Assembly: GCA_002887195.1 (NCBI GenBank)
Contig: PJAB01001367.1
Coordinates: 1-14,999 of the forward strand
From: Chrysochromulina parva
Lineage: Eukaryota; Haptophyta; Prymnesiales; Chrysochromulinaceae
DNA: 14,999 nucleotides
Direction: 5' to 3'
Within the stretch, counting starts at the first letter, position 1. Each line of letters opens with the position of its first letter. Under the pieces are notes generated by a model, which was not told where the DNA came from, searched no databases, and saw only the letters and a list, made by a program, of their open reading frames with translations. The position numbers were made by a program, and so were the translations under genes. Below are positions 11,959 to 14,999 of the stretch, piece after piece.

Positions 11959-14842
11959 GGTGTGCTTGGGGTGCAGCACGGCTCATCGCCGCGCAGTGCC
12001 GGACCGGCGCGCGGCCAGAGCGTATGCAGCACCTGCGCATAGTAGCGGAAGTAGAGGTAATTAGAGGTCATCAGAGGTAATTCGAGGTCATCAGAAGTCA
12101 TTAGAGGCGAGCACCTGCTCATAGTAGCGGAAGTAGAAGTAGCTGCCGTTGAAGACCGCCCGCAGCGACGTGGTCCGATTGGCGCTCAACACGGCGCGCA
12201 GCCTCGGCCGGTAGGGCCCGATCGCTGTGGAAGCGAGGATGACGAAACCGTCGCCCTCGGGATGGTCCCACGTGGGCATGAGCTCGAGCGTCATGTTGGG
12301 CACGTGCGACGGGAAGGGCACCAGCGCCTGCGACGTGTGATGAAGGGGTAGTCAATGAGGGGGGTACTCAGCGGTACTCAGCGGCGATCACCTCATCAGG
12401 GCTCATCAGGGCTCATCAGGGCTCATCAGGGCGGCGTGTACCTCCAAGAAGAGATCATCGCGCGTCGTCCTGGTCGTGAGCACGCGCGTCGTCCTCGAGC
12501 TGCACTCGAGCACGCCGCGCGAGATCAAGAGCTCGCGCACCTGTGGGGAAGGGAGAGGGCGCCGTGGTGAGCACTTGCATGCACTCGAGCGCCGTCATGA
12601 GCACATGCATGCGCTGGGCGCCGTGGGAGCGCATGCATGCACACATGCATGCGCGAGGCCCACAAGCCTGCGCACCTCGTCGTCGGCCATGGTCGCCGGC
12701 GCGCCCAGGGCGGCGCGCATCGCTCCGAGCAGGGCATCCGTCAGTTGGTCTCCGGCAGAAAAGGTCAGCCCGAGCGCCGCTGAGATGACCTGCTTGAGCT
12801 GTTCGGTGAGGTCAGAGGCGCTCAGGAGGCAAGTGATGACGGGCGGCAGGTAAGCCTCCGTCGCGTTCGTCAAGTTCGAACCATCGAAGAAGAGAAGCTC
12901 TCGCTGAGAGTAGAAGTCCTGATGGCAGGGGTCATCAGCGGTCATCAGAGGTCATCAGGGATCATCAGAGGTCATCAGGGATCATCATGGGATTGCGGGG
13001 GCATGAGGTTTCGTCACTCAATGAGGTTTCGTCACTCAATGAGGTTTCGTCGCTCAATGAGGTTTCGTCACTCAATGAGGTTTCGTCGCTCAATGCGGTT
13101 TCGTCACTCATTAGGTTTCGTCACCCACCTGCCCATTGACGGAGAATTCCACAAGAGCGCTCCCCTGCCGACCGGGCGGCAAGAGGCACACCGCATACGT
13201 GGGGCCCACCGCCACCGCTGGAGCCGCCACGCCGCCGAAGCGGCACTTGGCCACGTCACGCGCACCTGTGGGGTGTGGGGAAGCGTCGGCGCCGTCGTGA
13301 GCGCATGCATGCGGGCGGGGCGGCAGCTGGGCCACGTCACGCGCACCGGCGGCGGCGAGTCGATCGAAGCCACGGCCCGAGAGTGTGACTGTGAAGACCG
13401 CGTGACTCATACCGGTAGCTCCGGAGCCGACGGTGGGGCCCGAGAGGGGGGTGACGGTGTACCTGCATGCAATGAGGTAGGGTCATCAGCATGCAATCAG
13501 GGGAGGGTAACCAGCATGCAATGAGGGAGGGTCATCAGCATGCAATGAGAGAGGGAGGTCAGCATGCAATGAGGGAGGGTCATCAGGTGTCATCAGACGT
13601 CATCAGACGTCATGAGGCGTCATCAGCGTACAGTTCGGGTTCGCGGTAGTACCAATAGGAAAGCCCCACAGTGCCTCCGTCGTAGTTGGCAGGTTGGGGG
13701 AGCGCTGCCTCTGCGACCAGGGCCGTGCTGCTGCTGAGAATGTATGGGCTGCTGCTGCTGCTGCTGCTGCTTGAGGTACTGCCGCCGCCGTCACCAACTG
13801 AACTCGTGAGGCGGCGACCGGAGGCAGCGGAGGGGGCGGAGGCGGCGGAGGAGGCGGCGGAGGCGGTGGAGGCGGTGGAGGCGGTGGAAGCGGTGGGGGC
13901 GGGGCTAGCCCCAGCGGAGGCGGCGGCTGCAGCCGACACACCCACAAAATGCAAGCCGTTCAGAGAGACCTTGAGGGAGGTTCTTCCATCGAATGCCTGA
14001 TCGGGGAGCGGCGCATGCAATGGTAGGAGAGCAGCGCATGCAATTGGTCGGAGAGCGGCGCATGCAATTGTCGCTTATCAGCGAGGTCGTGATGGAGGCA
14101 ATCAGTGGCGATCAGTTCCAATCAGAGGCAATCGGTGGCAATCAGCGGCGCTCACCTGGGCGGGCACGAAGCACGCGAGCTCCGTATCTGAACGGATCTC
14201 CGTGACACGGCCGATCATCACGACGCCCACGATCTCAAACTTGCAGCGCGCCGTGCTGGGCTGCCCATCAAACCCTAGGAAGCCCTCGCCGCGCACCTGT
14301 GGGTAGAGGAACGCCGTGGTGAGCGCTTGCATGCACACTCGCCAATTGGAGAAGCCCTCGCCGCGCACGTTCACGGTCGTCCCGCCACTCGTCGGGCCGC
14401 CGACGGGTAGAAGGTCGTGCAGCAACTGCCGGTAATACCGGTAGGACTGTGGCACCGGCGGCACTCCATATTGGGCGATGTAGGCGGCCGGGTCGGGGGT
14501 GCCGTCATCGAAGTTGACGCCGTTGAGTGCAAGGCGCACGAGAGCGGGGCCAGGCAGTCCACCTGATGGAGAGGCAATTAGAGGCAATCGGAGGCAATTA
14601 GGGGCAATTAGGGGCAATTAGAGGCAATTAGAGGCAATTAGAGGCAATCAGAGGTGCAATCAGAGGGCAATGGACGCACCTTGAGGCTCGGGCACGACGC
14701 ACACCGCATCCGTAACCACCTCCTGCGGCGGCGGCGGTGCGGCGGCGCTACTGCCTGTCCCTTCGGCACCAACGGGCGCATTGCTACCGCTGATCTCAGC
14801 ATCTTCGAGTCTCGAACTCATCGAGATGATGGTGCCCGCGCG
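961..14842 (-). CDS. Giant multi-IPT/TIG surface protein with C-terminal L-type lectin domain; 32 exons in window, 5' end missing
   Basis: Exons in transcript order: 14842-14680, 14562-14369, 14296-14156, 13996-13632, 13462-13347, 13265-13129, 12918-12676, 12540-12442, 12327-12115, 12032-11639, 11552-11281, 11137-11001, 10920-10597, 10452-10380, 9890-9564, 9212-9057, 8830-8457, 8276-7418, 7259-6049, 5921-5748, 5612-5503, 5363-5215, 5063-4766, 4687-4529, 4315-3720, 3438-3164, 3092-2896, 2684-2126, 2052-1989, 1837-1751, 1673-1553, 1352-961 (TAA). They were chosen by hand from protein continuity. Every intron is GT-AG, phases agree at all 31 junctions, and the total is 8979 nt. The protein is a string of IPT/TIG modules (pattern YYREP, then PSGGPVRGG, then a CRFG-type Cys, then SLNG-x-F). 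A Cys-rich motif, Pro-, Ser- and Gly-rich linkers with many N-x-S/T sequons and a lectin domain follow. No membrane helix is visible, and the signal peptide would lie upstream. The inferred role is extracellular or surface recognition or adhesion. It is the only supported gene from 961 to the right edge; long plus-strand frames are its antisense shadows. Confidence 0.85.
1353..1552 (-). repeat. Intron 31 (200 nt, phase 1)
   Basis: Donor ATAC|GTACGT, acceptor CCTCATCAG|GCAC. Contains GACAATCAAT units and a second copy of CAGCGTACGTATG at about 1432-1444 resembling the donor region. Confidence 0.8.
1674..1750 (-). mobile_element. Intron 30 (77 nt, phase 0): class A element with perfect 35-bp flanking repeats
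   Basis: GCACGAAACCCAAAGCCGCC followed by GCCCGCACAGCCCAC occurs identically at 1639-1673 and 1716-1750. The insert is 42 nt: ATGCAAGTGCTCATCACGGC, then GCCTCGCCCCCTTTCCCCAC and AG in RNA sense. It is the type copy of the family. Confidence 0.95.
1838..1988 (-). repeat. Intron 29 (151 nt, phase 0), GGCAATCAAT minisatellite
   Basis: A 30-bp exon segment (CTGCAGCCA ... AAAGCTCGTGTC) is present at 1989-2018 and 1838-1867 with four mismatches. The acceptor CTGCAG|CCG lies at the end of the second copy. The inside is about ten GGCAATCAAT/GTCAATCGAT units. Confidence 0.85.
2053..2125 (-). mobile_element. Intron 28 (73 nt, phase 2): class A introner-like element
   Basis: 36-bp direct repeats at 2017-2052 and 2090-2125 with a single mismatch flank a 37-nt insert ending CTCTCCCCACAG in RNA sense. 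The insert lacks the GCATGCA half of the core, so it is a 5'-shortened copy. Confidence 0.9.
2195..2340. repeat. CTG/GCTGCC trinucleotide repeat coding for poly-Ser
   Basis: The plus strand is (GCT)n with GCC interruptions. The minus strand reads AGC and GGC codons, giving Ser with Gly, inside exon 28. The poly-Leu seen on the plus strand is an artefact of the same repeat. Confidence 0.8.
2549..2614. repeat. Three 21-bp tandem repeats encoding EIGGDME
   Basis: Repeats of ATCTCCCCCAATCTCCTCCAT (cyclic) keep frame on the minus strand in exon 28 as acidic EIGGDME units before the lectin domain. Confidence 0.75.
2685..2895 (-). repeat. Intron 27 (211 nt, phase 1), GGCAATCAAGT minisatellite
   Basis: Donor ATG|GTACGC, acceptor CCCCTCAG|GCAC. 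About eighteen 10-11-bp units, grading from GGCAATCAAGT through GGCCATCAAGA to GGTCATCAAGA. Confidence 0.85.
2896..3438 (-). other. N-glycosylation-rich linker (exons 26-27)
   Basis: After YTTLPPPSQHNPFTVAVSMA and GFGCGCDGEPAFFEL there are about nine N-x-S/T sequons (NNTTNTT, NGTNVS, NVTGVVNTTNIT, NGT). Such density is typical of secreted glycoproteins. The two exons join across class A intron 26. Confidence 0.65.
3093..3163 (-). mobile_element. Intron 26 (71 nt, phase 2): class A introner-like element
   Basis: 26-bp direct repeats (TCTGATTGGA, GGGCG and GCGATGCAC; 3067-3092 and 3138-3163; two mismatches) flank a 45-nt insert with the class A core and TTCCCACAG. Confidence 0.9.
3439..3719 (-). 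mobile_element. Intron 25 (281 nt, phase 0): class A element plus ATATGCAATC array
   Basis: The 3' end is a class A core (GCATGCAAGTGCTCATCAC, then CCCCACAG at 3439) flanked by imperfect copies of GAGGCGCGGC-x-CGTGCAC (3438 side and about 3513-3530). Upstream, about thirteen TATGCAATCA units (3560-3695) lie between two copies of a GCACCAGCA segment. Confidence 0.8.
4169..4258. repeat. Three 30-bp tandem repeats within exon 25
   Basis: Unit CTGATGACGGGTGATTGCGT plus GCCTCCGCCG, three near-identical copies, in frame on the minus strand as GGTQSPVISG. It resembles the intronic CATCAG/CAATCA units but in the opposite orientation. Confidence 0.8.
4316..4528 (-). repeat. Intron 24 (213 nt, phase 1), CGCAATCAGTGG minisatellite
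   Basis: Donor CCGG|GTACGCG, acceptor CCTCATCAG|GTACGAG. About seven 12-bp units of GCAATCAGTGGC, plus ATCAGCGG units. Confidence 0.8.
4688..4765 (-). repeat. Intron 23 (78 nt, phase 1): minisatellite core in a 26-bp exon duplication
   Basis: AGAGGAGAGCGAGCGGCTCA followed by GGCAAC or AGCAAC at 4662-4687 and 4740-4765 (one mismatch). The 52-nt insert is GGAGGCAATTA and GCATGCAATCA units. Donor AAG|GTTGCT, acceptor TAATTAG|GTTGCC. Confidence 0.9.
4990..5063 (-). other. Cys-rich motif resembling a PSI (plexin-semaphorin-integrin) half-domain
   Basis: Exon 23 begins ALEYTYACELSYSTRDTCVL, then DPACGYCEPLS: four Cys in the spacing C-x10-C-x4-C-x2-C. PSI domains accompany TIG domains in plexins. 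The match here is short and partial, so the assignment is tentative. Confidence 0.4.
5064..5214 (-). repeat. Intron 22 (151 nt, phase 0), GAGCCAATCA minisatellite
   Basis: Donor CAG|GTGAGC. A 15-bp exon segment CGCGGTGTGAAGCTC is copied at 5198-5212 and 5222-5236, spanning the donor. About six GAGCCAATCA units follow. Confidence 0.8.
5215..5612 (-). other. IPT/TIG module 11, degenerate (exons 21-22)
   Basis: Reads YYPHPTLVQLQPSRGSAAGA, QLITIVVLGLEAFGSL, ETLCMIGDAIVAA, TVVCPTPPRRAG and VAVRLSLNGQSFTP. The GGP turn is lost but the Cys pair and LNG strand remain, so it is the most diverged of the array. Confidence 0.65.
5364..5502 (-). repeat. Intron 21 (139 nt, phase 1)
   Basis: 13-bp direct repeats CAGAGGGTCTCAC (5351-5363) and CAGAGGGCCTCAC (5490-5502). 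The inside is mostly GTCATCAAGC/GTCATCAGGC units. Acceptor CCTCATCAG. Confidence 0.85.
5613..5747 (-). repeat. Intron 20 (135 nt, phase 2), TCATCAGCGG minisatellite
   Basis: Donor TCA|GTACGC, acceptor CCTCATCAG|GTAC. About ten 10-bp units between 5630 and 5725. Confidence 0.85.
5740..6210 (-). other. IPT/TIG module 10 (exons 19-20)
   Basis: Reads FTLSSVLPAGGPVHGGTRLY, LRGDGFEGF, ASLCKFGPFEG, TLVLCVAPPAV and ALRLSLNGIEFAPG. Intron 19 has the most consensus-like donor in the gene (GTAAGC). Confidence 0.75.
5922..6048 (-). repeat. Intron 19 (127 nt, phase 2), GTCATCAGAG minisatellite
   Basis: Donor CCC|GTAAGC, acceptor ATCTGCAG|CCA. About ten 10-bp units GTCATCAGAG/GCCATCAGAC. Confidence 0.85.
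6215..6560 (-). other. IPT/TIG module 9 (exon 19)
   Basis: Reads ALSTVSPTGAFLNGGVPLTI, LGRGFDILREV, GGQCRFGGPTGV, GAFACASPAWG and VPIEISISAPF. The final strand lacks the usual LNG and instead reads SISAPFGADYADW. Confidence 0.7.
6560..6820 (-). other. Proline-rich and Ala-rich linker within exon 19
   Basis: A (GGC)n tract at about 6757-6791 encodes a poly-Pro run on the minus strand, followed by a Thr/Pro-rich stretch and a helix-like LLRLAAARLAAESLTKLNAS. It probably acts as a rigid spacer between modules 8 and 9. Confidence 0.6.
6820..7259 (-). other. IPT/TIG module 8 with AHDGA repeats (exon 19)
   Basis: Reads LQVHSVTPPAGTSRTLLLVQ, GVGFSGL, TPRCIFTAARG, TQLRCHSPRDVYG, then a repeat of AHDGA/HDGAS units (18-bp DNA repeats at about 6911-6985), a poly-Gly run and LYVRIGVTINGV. 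The AHDGA DNA repeats contain the recurrent GCGCCGTCGTGGGC motif. Confidence 0.7.
7260..7417 (-). repeat. Intron 18 (158 nt, phase 0), CCATCAGAGG minisatellite
   Basis: About fourteen 10-bp units of CATCAGAGGC and CACTCAGAGG. Donor CCG|GTGCGC, acceptor GAGTGCAG|GTGCGG. Confidence 0.85.
7418..8050 (-). other. IPT/TIG module 7 (exon 18)
   Basis: Reads YHAYRQAVHSVWPLGAPASG, VITLSGEGFSSFG, a short Gly/Val repeat, AACRFLPVD, an Ala- and Gly-rich loop, TIICLLTTDSL and VRVQLALNGEDY. It lies in one 859-nt exon, so the second Cys and LNG strand follow the first without an intron. Confidence 0.7.
8130..8830 (-). other. IPT/TIG module 6 and preceding Pro-rich spacer (exons 17-18)
   Basis: The spacer IRTNSYGERLPPPLNESTL leads through several N-x-T sequons and a Pro run with CFFGTC. 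The module follows: FLYYREPALSSISPSGGPVR, FAVTALGRRL, ASIARCAFGRLHVRV, GALNCTTPPQP and FAISLNGRDFTP. This is the clearest TIG consensus in the protein. Intron 17 splits the RC of the first Cys strand. Confidence 0.8.
8277..8456 (-). repeat. Intron 17 (180 nt, phase 2)
   Basis: Donor CGAG|GTGCGT, acceptor GAGTGCAG|GTGCGC. Imperfect GGCAATTAGAGGTCAT and CTCAAGGGG units. Confidence 0.75.
8831..9056 (-). repeat. Intron 16 (226 nt, phase 0): exon 16 end tandemly copied, 65-bp period
   Basis: GCAATCATGTAATCACCTGA starts at 8911, 8976 and 9041; each copy carries the last codons of exon 16 (LTLRIALDGQ) and a donor CAG|GTGATT. The 3' part ends CTCGCCAG|ATT, the only acceptor followed by A. Confidence 0.75.
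9213..9563 (-). repeat. Intron 15 (351 nt, phase 0): nested minisatellite
   Basis: Three units of about 83 bp (starting near 9234, 9315 and 9398, each containing GAAGCAGCGTCCAGGGACAC), then two units of about 63 bp with GGCTCTCGGTGGCAATCAGC. Smaller CAATCAGTGG units sit inside both. Donor ACG|GTGTGT, acceptor CCTCATCAG|GCC. Confidence 0.8.
9891..10379 (-). repeat. Intron 14 (489 nt, phase 0): repeated copies of the exon 14 donor region
   Basis: A unit of roughly 58-66 bp (GCGTGCACTCCGAGCATAAT, CACCGTGAGGAGAAGCAGTG, ATGAGGGATGCAATCAGA) is iterated from about 9986 to 10379. About eight copies of CATAATCACCGTGA occur, the last being the real donor ACG|GTGATT. Near the acceptor, a copy of TGGAAGCCGCGACCGAGCAC is repeated at about 9959. 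Confidence 0.75.
10453..10596 (-). repeat. Intron 13 (144 nt, phase 2), ATGCAATCAG minisatellite
   Basis: Donor CAC|GTACGT, acceptor CCTCATTAG|GTAC. Units of GATGCAATCA and AGAGGTCCTC. Confidence 0.8.
10921..11000 (-). repeat. Intron 12 (80 nt, phase 2)
   Basis: 17-bp direct repeats CGTTGACGAACCCGTAC (10904-10920) and CGTTGATGAGCCCGTAC (10984-11000) with two mismatches. The insert contains GCATGCATG and CAATTAG units. Acceptor CCTCATTAG|GTAC. Confidence 0.85.
11138..11280 (-). mobile_element. Intron 11 (143 nt, phase 0): class A element plus CACTCAGAGG repeats
   Basis: A 36-bp exon segment is repeated at 11102-11137 and 11181-11216 (4 mismatches). The 43-nt unique insert between them carries the class A core and TTCCCCACAG. 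The true donor (GAG|GTGACC, 11280) is a third partial copy beyond a CACTCAGAGG stretch. Confidence 0.8.
11553..11638 (-). repeat. Intron 10 (86 nt, phase 1) within a duplicated CATGCATG-rich segment
   Basis: Donor CCG|GTACGAG and acceptor TAATTAG|GTACGAG; both are followed by a GC/CATGCATGCAT stretch. About 20 bp is duplicated. Confidence 0.75.
12033..12114 (-). repeat. Intron 9 (82 nt, phase 0) within a 27-bp exon duplication
   Basis: Copies of GCACCTGCGCATAGTAGCGG followed by AAGTAGA lie at both ends (about 12029 and 12111 on), one mismatch. Both splice sites are CAG|GTGCT inside the copies. The middle is TCATCAGAGG-type repeat. Confidence 0.8.
12328..12441 (-). repeat. Intron 8 (114 nt, phase 0), GCTCATCAGG minisatellite
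   Basis: Donor GGAG|GTACAC, acceptor GTCGCAG|GCG. Four GCTCATCAGG units (about 12400-12431) and GTACTCAGCG repeats. Confidence 0.75.
12541..12675 (-). mobile_element. Intron 7 (135 nt, phase 0): class A element with three stacked cores
   Basis: Donor GAG|GTGCGC, acceptor TCCCCACAG|GTGCGC. Three cores with GTGCTCA or GCGCTC, ACGGCGC and GCATGCA occur at about 12560-12585, 12588-12612 and 12615-12640. Short flanking repeats (GCTCGCGCAC and GCCTGCGCAC) mark the ends. Confidence 0.8.
12919..13128 (-). repeat. Intron 6 (210 nt, phase 0): 18-bp repeat at the donor side
   Basis: About seven units of ATGAGGTTTCGTCACTCA (13013-13127), the last overlapping the donor CAG|GTGGGTGACG; then TCATCAGAGG units near the acceptor CCATCAG|GAC. 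Confidence 0.8.
13266..13346 (-). mobile_element. Intron 5 (81 nt, phase 1): class A introner-like element
   Basis: Direct repeats GGCCACGTCACGCGCAC (17 bp) at 13249-13265 and 13330-13346 flank a core with GCATGCATGCGCTCACGAC and acceptor CACCCCACAG. It is open in frame and a multiple of three (27 codons). Confidence 0.85.
13463..13631 (-). repeat. Intron 4 (169 nt, phase 2)
   Basis: Donor ACT|GTACGC, acceptor CATGCAG|GTAC. Repeats of GCATGCAATGAGGGAGGGTC followed by short CATCAGACGT units. The exon on each side begins GTAC. Confidence 0.8.
13997..14155 (-). repeat. Intron 3 (159 nt, phase 0)
   Basis: Donor CAG|GTGAGC, acceptor GATCAG|GCA. Contains three GGAGAGCGGCGCATGCAAT-like units and a CAATCAG block. 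Confidence 0.8.
14297..14368 (-). mobile_element. Intron 2 (72 nt, phase 0): class A introner-like element
   Basis: Flanking direct repeats of 18 bp (GAAGCCCTCGCCGCGCAC, 14279-14296 and 14351-14368) surround the core with GCATGCAAGCGCTCACCAC and acceptor TACCCACAG. The donor GTGCGC is the start of the upstream repeat in RNA sense. It has no in-frame stop, so a retained copy would add 24 residues. Confidence 0.85.
14369..14842 (-). other. Exons 1-2: end of an IPT/TIG module that starts upstream
   Basis: Exon 1 gives RAGTIISMSSRLEDAEISG, a Pro-rich loop and a Cys (VCVVPEPQG). Exon 2 continues with PALVRLALNGVNF, the closing strand of a TIG fold (compare SLNGxxF in later modules). The next module starts at SYRYYRQ. 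The start of exon 1 uses acceptor TTGCAG; because the upstream repeat is open in the same frame, the true 5' edge is less certain than other boundaries. Confidence 0.7.
14563..14679 (-). repeat. Intron 1 (117 nt, phase 1), CAATTAGAGG minisatellite
   Basis: Donor AAG|GTGCGT, acceptor CCATCAG|GTGG. About nine 10-bp units of GGCAATTAGA/GGCAATCAGA on the plus strand. Confidence 0.8.
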
Positions 14843-14999
14843 CTGCAATGAGAGGCAATCAGAGAGGATGAGAGGCAAAAAGTAGAGGCAATCAGAGAGG
14901 ATGAGAGGCAATAAGTAGAGGCAATCAGAGAGGATGAGAGGCAATAAGTAGAGGCAATCAGAGAGGATGAGAGGCAATAAGTAGAGGCAATCAGAGAGG
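14843..14999 (-). repeat. Intron upstream of exon 1 (3' part): 33-bp minisatellite
   Basis: A 33-bp unit (GAGGCAATCAGAGAGGATGA, then GAGGCAATAAGTA on plus) starts at 14852, 14885, 14918, 14951 and 14984 and runs off the edge. It uses the same CAATCAGAG vocabulary as the other introns and ends in acceptor TTGCAG. Because 33 is a multiple of 3 and the unit has no stop on the minus strand, coding use cannot be excluded. Confidence 0.6.

Larger units (their letters stand above)
11080..12140 (-). other. IPT/TIG module 3 with poly-Ala and poly-Gly inserts (exons 9-12)
   Basis: Reads FRYYEQVLHTLWPRAGP, SVAVTGFGFDVFG, TARCKFGTVITQVISIEL, TLVRCSAPDFDLV and EVEVTVALNGEHF. Inserts are a poly-Ala run from GGC/GCC repeats near 11905-11960 and a poly-Gly run near 11398-11455. 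The exon 10 to 11 junction is phase 1 and in frame (STAATTG to TSMHAFGTLDVF). Confidence 0.7.
12115..12900 (-). other. Inter-module region, exons 7-9, of unrecognised fold
   Basis: Contains a helical-looking stretch (LTEQLKQVISAALGLTFSAG, LTDALLGAMRAALG, DDEVRELLISRGVLE), then a beta-rich part ending AVFNGSYFYFRYYEQ that leads into the next TIG module. Sequons NLTNAT, NMT and NRT suggest glycosylation. I do not recognise a family. The coding frame is supported by phase agreement across introns 7 and 8. Confidence 0.6.
12880..13660 (-). other. IPT/TIG module 2 (exons 4-7)
   Basis: Spliced reading: SYWYYREPELYTVTPLSGP, VTLSGRGFDRL, ARDVAKCRFGG, YAVCLLPPGRQG and LVEFSVNGQDF. The GGP turn is altered to SGP. 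Introns 4, 5 and 6 interrupt it. Intron 5 sits immediately before the ARDVAKCRF strand. Confidence 0.7.
13930..14449 (-). other. IPT/TIG module 1 (exons 2-4)
   Basis: Spliced reading: YRYYRQLLHDLLPVGGPTSG, then GGTTVNVRGEGFLGF, TARCKF, a TELACFVPAQ strand and LKVSLNGLHF. These are the hallmark order of the fold: GGP turn, G-x-GF, a Cys pair and a final LNG hairpin. Introns 2 and 3 fall inside it. A low-complexity Ala/Ser/Thr and poly-Ser spacer (about 13690-13925) separates it from module 2. Confidence 0.75.

Overview
The window looks like nuclear DNA of a GC-rich, intron-dense unicellular eukaryote, most likely a marine microalga (haptophyte, pelagophyte or similar; the lineage is a guess). 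It has no bacterial operon layout. Its coding sequence is interrupted by many short GT-AG introns and encodes a very large, glycosylation-rich, proline-rich, surface-type protein.

Layout. Bases 3-212 (+) are the end of an Armadillo-repeat gene. Bases 213-960 hold no gene I can support; they separate two tail-to-tail genes. From 14842 down to 961 (-) runs one gene whose 5' end lies outside the window. I resolved it by eye into 32 exons and 31 introns. All introns are GT-AG, the reading phase agrees at every junction, and the exons sum to 8979 nt (2992 residues plus stop). The product has about 11 IPT/TIG beta-sandwich modules in a row. These are followed by a Cys-rich motif, Gly/acidic and N-glycosylated linkers, and a C-terminal L-type (legume-like) lectin domain. 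It is probably a secreted or cell-surface adhesion or carbohydrate-recognition protein.

The striking part is the introns. Eight contain copies of one short element of about 40-45 nt (RNA sense: a GCATGCAAGTGCTCATCAC core, then GGCGCC, a C-rich tract and CCCCACAG). Each copy sits between two direct repeats of exon sequence, 17-36 bp long. The intron's GT is the first two bases of the upstream repeat, and its AG abuts the downstream repeat, so splicing restores the uninterrupted exon exactly. Most other introns are minisatellites of 8-12 bp units (RNA sense TGATTGCC or TGATGACC plus TC), and several show the same exon duplication at their ends. In 21 of 31 introns the exon after the acceptor starts with GT, a copy of the donor. 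This is what intron gain by introner-like insertion with long target duplications would produce. It appears to have happened many times in one gene, with some copies nearly unmutated.
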